A DNA stretch of 31,528 nt from an uncultured Clostridia bacterium (lineage in GTDB: Bacteria; Bacillota; Clostridia; Oscillospirales; CAG-272): NCBI GenBank assembly GCA_937893945.1, contig CALCTA010000147.1, positions 1 to 31,528 of the forward strand, read 5' to 3'. The position numbers were made by a program, and so were the translations under genes. This document shows, piece after piece, positions 22,128 through 29,685 of the stretch (position 1 is the first letter of the stretch; each line of letters starts with the position of its first letter). The notes under the pieces are model-generated. The model saw only the letters and a program-made list of their open reading frames with translations. It was not told where the DNA came from and did no database searches.

Positions 22128-22749
22128 ATTTATGCAAGCTGATATTTACTTTAAGAAAATCCTTGCATCTTGCGACATACTCACGCACGTCGCGCTTTAT
22201 CTGCATACTGTAGGCTCTGTAATCGGTGGCAAAGCCGTCAGCCTCAGCACCCATTCGCTTTATCATATACATAGCGCGATACAGGTGATACTCCTGCGTT
22301 ACTACAATGATATTGCGGTAGCCAAGCGTCTTTACAGTATTGTAAACGCTCTCTGAGGTCGAAAATCCGATATCGTCTCTGACTATCGCACTCTCAGGCA
22401 CTCCGTGCTCAAGGCAATACTTCACCATTGCCGAGACCTCGTCATAGTCCTCGCCCGAGTTGTCTCCGCTGAGAAGCAGAATGTCAGACACGCCTGCCTT
22501 GTAAAGAGCTACCGCGCCGCGAAGTCTGTCCTCAAGCATGTGCGAGGGAGTTCCGTCGGGGCGCACACCCGCGCCAAGCACGAGAATGCAGTCGTAGCTT
22601 TTGTCAATGCTTATCCCGTCGTTGCAATCGTATATCTCCGCTGAACGCGATGCTCCCCATACGACCGCCCGATTAACACCCGCAACAAGCGCCAAAAGGA
22701 CAACGAGAATTGCCGCGATCACATAAAATACAAACATATATCTTCTCAA
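22126..22749 (-). CDS. SanA/YdcF-family (DUF218) membrane protein
   Basis: The protein has 207 residues. The start is probably the TTG at 22749, with AAAGGA 8 nt upstream; an ATG four codons later (22737) is the alternative. One N-terminal hydrophobic helix (about 5-28) anchors the protein. The DUF218 domain follows: CILVLGAGVRPDGTPSHMLEDRL, ILLLSGDN, YNTVKTLGYRNIIVVTQEYHLYRA, the last being the conserved His-containing signature of the family. SanA/YdcF/ElyC proteins are envelope proteins linked to cell-wall precursor (undecaprenyl carrier) metabolism and vancomycin sensitivity in E. coli; the biochemical activity is not firmly known. It lies 38 bp downstream of mrp and is probably cotranscribed with it. 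Confidence 0.9.
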   Translation of the reverse strand: MRRYMFVFYVIAAILVVLLALVAGVNRAVVWGASRSAEIYDCNDGISIDKSYDCILVLGAGVRPDGTPSHMLEDRLRGAVALYKAGVSDILLLSGDNSGEDYDEVSAMVKYCLEHGVPESAIVRDDIGFSTSESVYNTVKTLGYRNIIVVTQEYHLYRAMYMIKRMGAEADGFATDYRAYSMQIKRDVREYVARCKDFLKVNISLHK

Positions 22750-22787
22750 TTCCGTTGTCCTTTCAAAGTCTTATGCCTTACGGCGCA

Positions 22788-23627
22788 TCAGAGTTTCTTC
22801 TGTGTTCTGTTTACAAGTATCTCAGCGGCGGTCTCGAGGTAATCGTTGTTCATCATCTCGATCCAACCCTTGTCAACGAGCGCTGTGAGCTTGGGATCCA
22901 TAGGGATACGCGCGAGAAGATCGTAGCCGAACTTCTCTGCTATCTCGTCGATGTGGCTCTCACCGAACACCTTGATCTCCTTGCCGCAGTCAGGGCACTT
23001 AACGTAGCTCATATTCTCAACGAGACCATAGACGGGAACGTTCATCATCTCCGCCATATTAGCCGCCTTTGCAACTATCATGGAAACAAGCTCCTGAGGG
23101 CTGCTTACAACTACGATACCGTCTATCGGGATAGACTGGAATACTGTCAGAGGAACGTCGCCCGTTCCGGGAGGGCAGTCGATGAACATGTAGTCGATGT
23201 CGTGCCAGATAGTGTCAGTCCAGAACTGCTTTACCACACCTGCGATAACAGGGCCGCGCCATACTACAGGCTTGGTCTCGTCGTCAAGCATGAGATTTAC
23301 CGACATAATGTCGATACCCGAGGTGGTCGTGGGGGGGATCATTCCGTTTTCGTCGCCGTCAACGCCTGCCTTGAGTCCGAAAGCCTTCGGAATAGAGGGG
23401 CCGGTTACGTCGGCGTCAAGTATTGCGCACTTGTAGCCAAGGCGCTGCATATTTACTGCGAGCATAGAGGTAACCATCGATTTACCGACGCCTCCCTTGC
23501 CGCTTACTACTGCGATAATGTGCTTTACGCTGCTGAGAGCGTGGGGCTGCTCCTTGAGGCTCTGCTTTTCCTTGGAATCGCAGCCTGCGGAGCAGGTGGA
23601 ACAGTTATGAGTGCATCCTTCTGCCAT
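22788..23627 (-). CDS. mrp: Mrp/NBP35-family iron-sulfur cluster carrier ATPase
   Basis: The protein has 279 residues. The deviant Walker A GKGGVGKS (43-50), ILDADVTGPSIP, and MFIDCPPGTGDVPLT are the hallmark strings. Cys211-x2-Cys214 in VKCPDCGKE binds the bridging 4Fe-4S cluster of the dimer. The N-terminus has an additional Cys set, C5-x3-C9-x2-C12-x3-C16, reminiscent of the N-terminal cluster of eukaryotic NBP35; this form occurs in anaerobes. The DUF59/MIP18 domain found at the N-terminus of many proteobacterial Mrp proteins is absent. It assembles or hands over Fe-S clusters in the cytoplasm using ATP. AAAGGAGAAACAAA precedes the ATG. It has a strong promoter and is followed by the SanA/YdcF gene. 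Confidence 0.95.
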   Translation of the reverse strand: MAEGCTHNCSTCSAGCDSKEKQSLKEQPHALSSVKHIIAVVSGKGGVGKSMVTSMLAVNMQRLGYKCAILDADVTGPSIPKAFGLKAGVDGDENGMIPPTTTSGIDIMSVNLMLDDETKPVVWRGPVIAGVVKQFWTDTIWHDIDYMFIDCPPGTGDVPLTVFQSIPIDGIVVVSSPQELVSMIVAKAANMAEMMNVPVYGLVENMSYVKCPDCGKEIKVFGESHIDEIAEKFGYDLLARIPMDPKLTALVDKGWIEMMNNDYLETAAEILVNRTQKKL

Positions 23628-23671
23628 TTTGTTTCTCCTTTACTTTGGGTATAAATATTTTTACAGATATT

Positions 23672-23700
23672 ATTATACACCAAACAGGAGAATTTTTCAA
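23672..23700 (-). promoter_or_regulatory. Sigma-A promoter of mrp
   Basis: On the minus strand, -35 TTGAAA (23695-23700), a 17-bp spacer and -10 TATAAT (23672-23677). The leader to the ATG at 23627 is about 37 nt. Confidence 0.87.
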
Positions 23701-23745
23701 GGCTTTTGGCAAAAACTATATATTCTTTTTAATAAATTATATACG

Positions 23746-23777
23746 AAAAGATACCGCCCTTTGATAAGGGCGGTATC
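23746..23777 (-). terminator. Terminator of the LRR lipoprotein gene
   Basis: GATACCGCCCT (23750-23760) and AGGGCGGTATC (23767-23777) form a perfect 11-bp stem with a 6-nt loop. On the minus strand it is followed by TTTT. It lies 7 nt after the stop codon at 23785. Confidence 0.88.
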
Positions 23778-23784
23778 TATATAC

Positions 23785-25611
23785 CTAATTATCTTCGGCT
23801 TTAGCAATATCTCCATCGGTGCATTTGACAACGTATTCACCGCAACCTTTGTTCCAACCGTCTGCCTTTGCTATTGCTCTCCATTCGGCTTTAGTGCCTT
23901 CAAACTGTATATCCGTGAGTGCGACGCAGGAGGCAAAGCAACCGGTTCTGATCTCTTTTATGTTATTTGGAATAACGATATTCGACAACGTTTTGCAACG
24001 CGCAAAAGCCTTCTCGCCTAAAACGGTTATATCCTCGCTATTGGGGATAATGCTTACTTCACGTCCATATACAACCGTTCCTGTTGCACTTTCAATTATA
24101 CAGTCAGATACGCTGTGATATACGGAATTGTTTTTATCGACACTTATGGAAGTAATGCCTTTCGAACGGGTAAAGGACTCACTATGAATACTATGCACCT
24201 TTGCGGGTATAAACAGATCTGTCCCCACAAAGTTTCCAAATGCTTGAGTGCTGATAATTCGCGTCTCGGGATGTATTTCGGAGTAAGAGTTATCTCGGCT
24301 TATGCCGCTAACGAGATATGCATAGGGATTGCTATCATTTCCCAAATAATATGCTCCTTTGTATTCATTTAATACGAGTTCCCTACAACCTGAAAATAAT
24401 AAGGTGTAAGGAGCAACGTCTGTAAGTGAATTGGGGAAGCTAACATTTTTAAGAGAGTAGCATTGCTCAAAAGCAGAATCTTTAATAGTAGTTACTCCCT
24501 CAGGTATAACTATGCATTCAAGATCTGAGCATCCTGCAAACACTAATTCTCCTATAGTTACTATACCTGGAGAAAGCGTTACTCTTTTCAAGGGCATTGA
24601 ACGAAACGTACCTTGCTCTATATTTTCCAGAGTTGACGGAACAGTAATACTGCTCAAGTTCGCCCCCGAAAATGCATATTCTCCAACGTAGGTTACCCCT
24701 TCGGGAATAATCAAGTCTCCCAAAAGCGCGGTGTTATTAAAAGCTCTCTCTCCTATACTTTTCAAGTTTTTAGACAAAACAACGCTTTCCAAAGAATCGC
24801 AAAAGCGAAAAGCATTGTTTTCTATTACAGTAACAGTATCGGGAATGACGATAGATCGCAATCCGTTAAGATTTCTAAAGGCATTTTCTCCGATAGTTGT
24901 TACGCTTCCGTCATCAGGAATAACACTTGACCTTGCTCCCAAGATCATAGTGCGCGTTGCTGTTTCAATAAGGCAATTACCGGTACCTTGATATACGGGA
25001 TTTCCCTCCTGAACGGTTATATTAGTCATAAATTCAGATCGACCAACAAAGTTTTCGGCATGCAGCTCGGTTACGCTGTGCCCTATCGTTATGCTACTCG
25101 TATAATCGTACATTCTGAAGCTTGGGCTGATTGCGGTTACGGGAAGTCCTTGATACTTACCGACCACAAGCTTATTAGATTTACAATTAGAATTACTCAT
25201 AAGGGTATATCCCTTTCCGTCTTCGTTAAGATTAAACCAAAGTCCTTCGCTACTTTCGGGAAGCTCGGCAATCTCCTCTTTATTTTCTACATTCTCTTTA
25301 TTATCATCCTCTTTATTATCTTCCTCTTTATTATCCTCTTTATTATCTTCCTCTTTATTATCTTCCTCTTTATTATCTTCCTCTTTATTATCTTCGGTTT
25401 CCTCAAGGACTTCATTTTTCTCGGTTGTTTTCTTTTCTTCGGTTTCTTTATCATCCTTGTTTTTATCTGTTTTTTCGTTATCCTTATCATCTGTTTTTAT
25501 ATCAGTAGCATCAGAAATATCAACGCTATCAAAGCTGATAGGTGAATCGCAAGAAGCAAACACTAAAAGTAAAATAGACAAGCAAAGAAAAAATATCAAT
25601 AGCTTCTTCAT
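23785..25611 (-). CDS. BspA-like leucine-rich-repeat lipoprotein with charged repeat spacer
   Basis: The protein has 608 residues from ATG 25611. This start is chosen over a longer frame because AAGGAGGAATTT directly precedes it and a lipoprotein signal (MKKLLIFFLCLSILLLVFASC) begins there, so Cys21 is the lipid site. A highly charged Asp/Lys/Glu spacer follows (about 35-115) with tandem EDNKE units, lifting the repeat domain off the membrane or through the wall. From about residue 150 there are about ten LRR_5 (BspA) units, for example TTIGENAFRNLNGLRSIVIP, VIENNAFRFCDSLESVVLS and LGEKAFARCKTLSNIVIPN. The C-terminal unit FEGTKAEWRAIAKADGWNKG...VVKCTDGDI is common in gut Clostridia LRR proteins. 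It is likely a surface adhesin or glycan-binding protein; the ligand is unknown. A perfect-consensus promoter and a repeat module precede it. The gene is A+T-richer than its neighbours. Confidence 0.9.
   Translation of the reverse strand: MKKLLIFFLCLSILLLVFASCDSPISFDSVDISDATDIKTDDKDNEKTDKNKDDKETEEKKTTEKNEVLEETEDNKEEDNKEEDNKEEDNKEDNKEEDNKEDDNKENVENKEEIAELPESSEGLWFNLNEDGKGYTLMSNSNCKSNKLVVGKYQGLPVTAISPSFRMYDYTSSITIGHSVTELHAENFVGRSEFMTNITVQEGNPVYQGTGNCLIETATRTMILGARSSVIPDDGSVTTIGENAFRNLNGLRSIVIPDTVTVIENNAFRFCDSLESVVLSKNLKSIGERAFNNTALLGDLIIPEGVTYVGEYAFSGANLSSITVPSTLENIEQGTFRSMPLKRVTLSPGIVTIGELVFAGCSDLECIVIPEGVTTIKDSAFEQCYSLKNVSFPNSLTDVAPYTLLFSGCRELVLNEYKGAYYLGNDSNPYAYLVSGISRDNSYSEIHPETRIISTQAFGNFVGTDLFIPAKVHSIHSESFTRSKGITSISVDKNNSVYHSVSDCIIESATGTVVYGREVSIIPNSEDITVLGEKAFARCKTLSNIVIPNNIKEIRTGCFASCVALTDIQFEGTKAEWRAIAKADGWNKGCGEYVVKCTDGDIAKAEDN
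25309..25395 (-). repeat. In-frame tandem repeat (15/12-bp units) coding EDNKE
   Basis: The minus strand repeats GAAGATAATAAAGAG (15 bp) with occasional 12-bp variants at least six times, coding runs of Glu-Asp-Asn-Lys-Glu. All unit lengths are multiples of three, so slippage would lengthen or shorten the spacer of the LRR lipoprotein without breaking the frame. Confidence 0.85.
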
Positions 25612-25669
25612 AAATTCCTCCTTTATAAATAGACGAGATTTATTTATACCAACGCGATTTGGCAAGTTA

Positions 25670-25698
25670 ATTATAGCATACCGACATTTCGTTGTCAA
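25670..25698 (-). promoter_or_regulatory. Perfect-consensus sigma-A promoter of the LRR lipoprotein
   Basis: On the minus strand, -35 TTGACA (25693-25698) and -10 TATAAT (25670-25675) are both perfect, with a 17-bp spacer and extended TGC. The leader to the ATG at 25611 is about 50 nt. Confidence 0.92.
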
Positions 25699-25737
25699 GT
25701 AGGCTTGCACATTCGTTGAGTAAATCCGCTCATTCGT
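25693..25737 (-). repeat. Promoter-associated repeat module, copy B
   Basis: This 45-bp stretch aligns without gaps to 5929-5973 (35 of 45 identical). On the minus strand it begins ACGAATGAGC and ends at the -35 TTGACA. ACGAATG recurs 21 bp apart within copy B, two helical turns, which suits a dimeric DNA-binding protein. Nested inverted repeats (CTTGCACA at 25704 with TGTGCAAG at 25790; GCCTTTTA with TAAAAGGC between) lie over and beyond it. Confidence 0.7.
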
Positions 25738-25834
25738 TATGATCATCAGGCGCGCCTTTTATTTTCTATTCACCGCTCGTAAAAGGCACTGTGCAAGATT
25801 TTTTGCTTTTTGTTAAAAAATTCTCACTAACTAC

Positions 25835-25863
25835 TTGAAAATTTCCGCGTTTTGAGTTATACT
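25835..25863 (+). promoter_or_regulatory. Sigma-A promoter of gpmI
   Basis: -35 TTGAAA (25835-25840), a 17-bp spacer and -10 TATACT (25858-25863). The leader to the ATG at 25902 is about 32 nt and carries GGAGG. Confidence 0.85.
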
Positions 25864-25901
25864 ATTAAAGATTGGAATTTATATTTATATGGAGGTCATT
25901 T

Positions 25902-27563
25902 ATGGCACAGGCATTAAACAAGCTCACAAATTTTGGTGGCATTGACGGTCCCGTTCTTACTGTCGTTATGGACGGTGTAGGTCTTGCTCCCGACACTATC
26001 TCCAACGCTGTTGCGGGTGCATATACTCCCACCCTTGATATGCTTATGGAGAAATATCCTATGGTTTCTCTCAAGGCGCACGGCACGGCTGTAGGTCTTC
26101 CCTCTGACGACGATATGGGCAACTCCGAGGTCGGACACAACGCTCTCGGCGCAGGTCAGGTCTTCGCACAGGGTGCAAAGCTCGTCTCCAACTCTATCGA
26201 GAGCGGCAAGATGTTCACCTCTGACACCTGGCAGGCTATCGTTTCCAACGTAAAGACCTCGGGCGGCGTTCTTCACTTTCTCGGCCTCTTCTCTGACGGA
26301 AACGTTCACTCTCACATCGATCACCTTAAGGCTATGATACTCAAGGCTAAGGAAGAGGGTGTGTCCACCGTTCGCGTTCACATCCTTATTGACGGACGCG
26401 ACGTTGGTGAGACGAGCGCACTTGATTATATCCTTCCCTTTGAGGACTTCCTTGCTTCTCTCCGCACCGCTGATTTCGACATCAAGATCGCATCGGGCGG
26501 TGGCAGAATGAAGATAACTATGGACAGATACGAGGCTGACTGGTCTATGGTTGAGCGCGGATGGCACACCCACGTTCTCGGCGAGGGCAGACAGTTCGCT
26601 TCTGCTGAGGAAGCAGTAAAGACCTACCGTGAGGAGCTCGGCGTTATCGACCAGGATCTCCCCGCGTTCGTTATCGCTGAAAACGGCGCACCCGTTGGAA
26701 CTATCAACGACGGCGACAGCGTTATCTTCTACAACTTCCGTGGCGACCGCTCTATCGAGATCTCCAAGGCGTTTGACGCTCCCGCAGGTGAGTTTGAGAA
26801 GTTCGATCGTGTAAGAGTTCCCGCAGTGGTATATGCAGGTATGCTTGAGTACGACGGCGACCTTCACATTCCCTCCCGTTACCTCGTTTCTCCCCCTGAG
26901 ATCACCAACACCATGAGCGAATATCTCACTCTTACAGGTGTAAAGCAGCTCGCTATCTCCGAAACTCAGAAGTACGGACACGTAACTTACTTCTGGAACG
27001 GCAACCGCTCGGGCAAGTTCTCCGAGGAGCTTGAGACATACATCGAGATCCCCTCTGACGTTGTTCCCTTTGAGCAGAGACCTTGGATGAAGTGCGCTGA
27101 GATCACAGACAAGCTCATCGAGTGCATCGAATCGGGCAAGTATGACTATCTGCGCGTAAACTTCCCCAACGGCGATATGGTTGGACACACAGGCTCTCTC
27201 CTCGCTACAAGATGCTCTATGGAAGCACTTGATCTTCAGCTTGCGCGTATTCTCAAGGCTGTTGACAAGGCAGGCGGCGTTGCACTCATCACCGCTGACC
27301 ACGGAAATGCTGACGAGATGTACGAGATGGACAAGAAGACAAAGCTCCCCAAGGCTGACAAGAACGGCAACTACAAGTCCAAGACCAGCCACACTCTCAA
27401 CCCCGTTCCCTGCATCATCTACGATAACGTAACAAACGGTGCATACACCGTTAAGGCAGACGAGGGCAAATTCGGTCTTGCTAACGTTGCGGCTACTATG
27501 GTAAATCTTATGGGCTATGAAGCTCCTGCTATGTGGGAAGAAAGCATTATAGACGTTAAGTAA
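25902..27563 (+). CDS. gpmI: 2,3-bisphosphoglycerate-independent phosphoglycerate mutase
   Basis: The protein has 553 residues from ATG 25902, set by GGAGGTCATTT; a longer frame starting 30 nt upstream has no ribosome site. The alkaline-phosphatase-fold metal site starts with Asp24 in VVMDGVG, and the phospho-serine is Ser75 in DDDMGNSEVGHNALGAGQ. The inserted phosphotransferase domain includes LHFLGLFSDGNVHSH and HILIDGRDV. The C-terminal metal ligands are seen in NGDMVGHTG and TADHGNADEMYEMD. It interconverts 3- and 2-phosphoglycerate in glycolysis using Mn2+. It is about 40 residues longer than the Bacillus enzyme, with the extra length spread over loops such as DKKTKLPKADKNGNYKSKT. Strongly biased codon use fits high expression. 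It is a single-gene unit with its own promoter and terminator. Confidence 0.95.
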   Translation: MAQALNKLTNFGGIDGPVLTVVMDGVGLAPDTISNAVAGAYTPTLDMLMEKYPMVSLKAHGTAVGLPSDDDMGNSEVGHNALGAGQVFAQGAKLVSNSIESGKMFTSDTWQAIVSNVKTSGGVLHFLGLFSDGNVHSHIDHLKAMILKAKEEGVSTVRVHILIDGRDVGETSALDYILPFEDFLASLRTADFDIKIASGGGRMKITMDRYEADWSMVERGWHTHVLGEGRQFASAEEAVKTYREELGVIDQDLPAFVIAENGAPVGTINDGDSVIFYNFRGDRSIEISKAFDAPAGEFEKFDRVRVPAVVYAGMLEYDGDLHIPSRYLVSPPEITNTMSEYLTLTGVKQLAISETQKYGHVTYFWNGNRSGKFSEELETYIEIPSDVVPFEQRPWMKCAEITDKLIECIESGKYDYLRVNFPNGDMVGHTGSLLATRCSMEALDLQLARILKAVDKAGGVALITADHGNADEMYEMDKKTKLPKADKNGNYKSKTSHTLNPVPCIIYDNVTNGAYTVKADEGKFGLANVAATMVNLMGYEAPAMWEESIIDVK

Positions 27564-27576
27564 TCAAATAAAACTA

Positions 27577-27616
27577 AAAAAAGCATCCGAAAGCCGAGGC
27601 TTTCGGATGCTTTTTT
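27577..27616. terminator. Bidirectional terminator between gpmI and rubredoxin gene
   Basis: The arms 27577-27594 and 27599-27616 form an 18-bp perfect stem (core GCATCCGAAAGC/GCTTTCGGATGC) with loop CGAG. The A and T runs give T tails on both strands. The rubredoxin stop at 27618 abuts it. Confidence 0.92.
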
Positions 27617-27617
27617 G

Positions 27618-27812
27618 TTATATTTCCTCTTCCCTTTCGTCTATAGGAGCACTGTCGGGATCGGGTTCAAAATCTTCCTTGGAAGCGCCGCAAAGGGGGC
27701 AGGTCCAATCTTCAGGAAGATCCTCATAATCAGTATCAGGTTCTATTCCGTTGTCAACGTCGCCCTTATGGGGCTTGTAAACGTATCCGCAAAGCGCACA
27801 AATATAATTCAT
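27618..27812 (-). CDS. Rubredoxin with acidic C-terminal tail
   Basis: The protein has 64 residues. The two CxxC knuckles that hold one iron are Cys5/Cys8 (YICALCGYVY) and Cys38/Cys41 (DWTCPLCGASKEDFEP), with the conserved DLPEDW between them. A tail of about 12 acidic residues (DSAPIDEREEEI) extends beyond the usual 52-54 residues. Rubredoxins carry single electrons, in anaerobes often to superoxide/peroxide or oxygen reductases. It stands alone with a strong promoter and GGAGG before the ATG. The redox partner is not in the window. Confidence 0.95.
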   Translation of the reverse strand: MNYICALCGYVYKPHKGDVDNGIEPDTDYEDLPEDWTCPLCGASKEDFEPDPDSAPIDEREEEI

Positions 27813-27864
27813 AATTTCCTCCGGTTCTTATATTTGATAGTTTGTTATTTATTAAGCATTATAT

Positions 27865-27893
27865 ATAATAATACTGTAAGGCTAACTTGTCAA
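27865..27893 (-). promoter_or_regulatory. Sigma-A promoter of the rubredoxin gene
   Basis: On the minus strand, a perfect -35 TTGACA (27888-27893), a 17-bp spacer and -10 TATTAT (27865-27870). The leader is about 45 nt. No Fur- or PerR-like box was recognised. Confidence 0.85.
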
Positions 27894-28069
27894 GAGTTTT
27901 TTTGGGGTTTTAGTTTGCTTTAATATAATTTCGTAGAGTTGTACGATTTTCGGCATATTTTTTTGTATATTATATAAAAACTACCAAATAAATTTCTCCG
28001 CGCCTTTCCTTTTCGTTCTACCCTTTTGCTCCTCTCATATACTTTAACAGTATATTATTCGAGGTGGAA

Positions 28070-29632
28070 ATGGATAGGCTGAAAAAATTCTTTCTCAACG
28101 GAATTCTTATGACGCTCGTCGCTCTCCTTATACGCTACGTTTCGGTCGGCTTCAACGTCTATCTCTCAAACAAGATCGGCACTGTCGCAATGGGAATTTT
28201 TACGCTTATCTCAAGCGTATATGGTTTCGCTCTGACTCTCGCTACGTCAGGAATAAGCCTTGCTACCACGCGCCTTGTTTCCGAGGCGCTCGGGATAGGA
28301 AAGCTAAAGCGTGAGATCTCAACGGGGGCTACAGTCAGTGCAATAATGAAGAAAAGCATTCTCTTCTCTCTTTCAATAAGCTCTTTTGCCGCCATTCTTC
28401 TCTTCCTTCTCGCAGAACCTATAGGAATTAAGCTTTTAGGAGATGCGCGAACAGTATCGTCATTAAAGATACTTGCATTCTCTCTTCCTCCCATTGCGCT
28501 CTCGTCCTCGCTTGGAGGATACTTTGGCGCTTTGCGCAGGGTGTATAAAAACGCGGTAGTGCAGATACTCGGTCAGGCACTGAGAATATTCCTCTCGGTG
28601 CTTCTTCTCAGCTCAATAAGTGCCACAGATATGGAGAGCGCGTGTGTTGCTATAGTTTCCGCCATTGTGATATCCGAGACGAGCTGCTTTCTTATTCATT
28701 TCTTTCTCTTTCTTACCGAGCGCAAAAAAAGAGAGCGCGCGCCTAAAGAAAAACCTTACTCAGCACTTCCCAAAAAGCTTATCCACATAACTCTCCCCGT
28801 CGCTTTCAGCGCGTACATGCGCTCGGCGTTAGTTACAATAGAGCATCTGCTTATCCCGTGGGGGCTTGAGAGAAGCGGAACGAGCCGTGATATTTCTCTT
28901 TCGGCATACGGAACTCTCCACAGTCTCGTTTTTCCGCTCGTGCTGTTCCCCTCGGCAATATCCTCGTCCTTCGCAGGACTTCTCGTGCCCGAGATATCCG
29001 AATCGAACGCATCGGGGGACAGTGAGCGCATTGAGCGAATTGTCTGCCGTGTGCTTAAAACTGTTCTGCTTTACTCTATCGGTACGGCGGGAATAATGAT
29101 GTGCCTCTCGGGAGAGATCGGGCACGTGCTATTTTCGAGATCGGACAGTGCTATATTTATCCTTATGATTGCTCCGCTCGTTCCCGTAATGTATCTCGAC
29201 ACATCGGTTGACTCTATCCTCAAGGGCTTGGGATACCAATTCTATACTATGGTCGTCAACATAGTTGACGCCTCGCTCTCTGTCCTGCTCGTGTGGATAT
29301 TGCTCCCACGCTTCGGAATAATGGGATACGTTATAACCGTATATTTCACCGAGATAGTCAACGCCACGCTCAGCATCACAAAGCTTCTTTGTGTAACCAA
29401 GGTGCGAGTCAGAATATTCGATTGGATAGTAAAGCCGCTATTCTCTATCGTGATATCCACAACCGCAGTAAGTTATACTATGAGGCTTGCGGGGGCGTTC
29501 GCCTCATCAAAGGCAGAGATAGCTCTGCACGTATGCTTTATCGCACTCGTTTACTTCTGTCTGCTAATTTTTACGCGAGCGCTCTCGATAAAAAAGATGA
29601 AGCGTTCCGTAATGGGATTTATAAAAGCATAA
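28070..29632 (+). CDS. MOP/MATE-fold flippase, SpoVB-like
   Basis: The protein has 520 residues and about 14 hydrophobic segments, the layout of the polysaccharide/lipid flippase branch of the MOP superfamily. Start: GAGGTGG precedes the ATG at 28070; a GTG two codons earlier is within the ribosome site. The N-terminus (GILMTLVALLIRYVSVGFNV followed by YLSNKIGTVAMGIFTLISSVYGF) and SGISLATTRLVSEALG match stage V sporulation protein B-like proteins. Further on come SLGGYFGALRRVYKNAVVQI and DSILKGLGYQFYTMVVNIVDA. Such proteins flip lipid-linked glycan precursors (spore cortex, lipid II-like or capsule units). No sporulation or glycan genes adjoin it, so SpoVB itself cannot be claimed. The gap upstream (27813-28069) shows no confident plus-strand promoter. 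Confidence 0.87.
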   Translation: MDRLKKFFLNGILMTLVALLIRYVSVGFNVYLSNKIGTVAMGIFTLISSVYGFALTLATSGISLATTRLVSEALGIGKLKREISTGATVSAIMKKSILFSLSISSFAAILLFLLAEPIGIKLLGDARTVSSLKILAFSLPPIALSSSLGGYFGALRRVYKNAVVQILGQALRIFLSVLLLSSISATDMESACVAIVSAIVISETSCFLIHFFLFLTERKKRERAPKEKPYSALPKKLIHITLPVAFSAYMRSALVTIEHLLIPWGLERSGTSRDISLSAYGTLHSLVFPLVLFPSAISSSFAGLLVPEISESNASGDSERIERIVCRVLKTVLLYSIGTAGIMMCLSGEIGHVLFSRSDSAIFILMIAPLVPVMYLDTSVDSILKGLGYQFYTMVVNIVDASLSVLLVWILLPRFGIMGYVITVYFTEIVNATLSITKLLCVTKVRVRIFDWIVKPLFSIVISTTAVSYTMRLAGAFASSKAEIALHVCFIALVYFCLLIFTRALSIKKMKRSVMGFIKA

Positions 29633-29658
29633 AAAAGGCTACCCTTGCGGGTAGCCTT
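29631..29658. terminator. Terminator between flippase and purine permease genes
   Basis: AAGGCTACCC (29635-29644) pairs with GGGTAGCCTT (29649-29658), loop TTGC. On the minus strand a six-T tail follows, a strong terminator for the permease. On the plus strand the tail is TTAAATTATT, so termination of the flippase gene may be weaker. Confidence 0.85.
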
Positions 29659-29685
29659 AAATTATTATCAGCTATTCTTCTGCAA

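Noticed and set aside
25914..27392. 492-codon minus-strand frame across gpmI
   Set aside because: Antisense shadow of a strongly biased gene; no ribosome site and no recognisable protein features.
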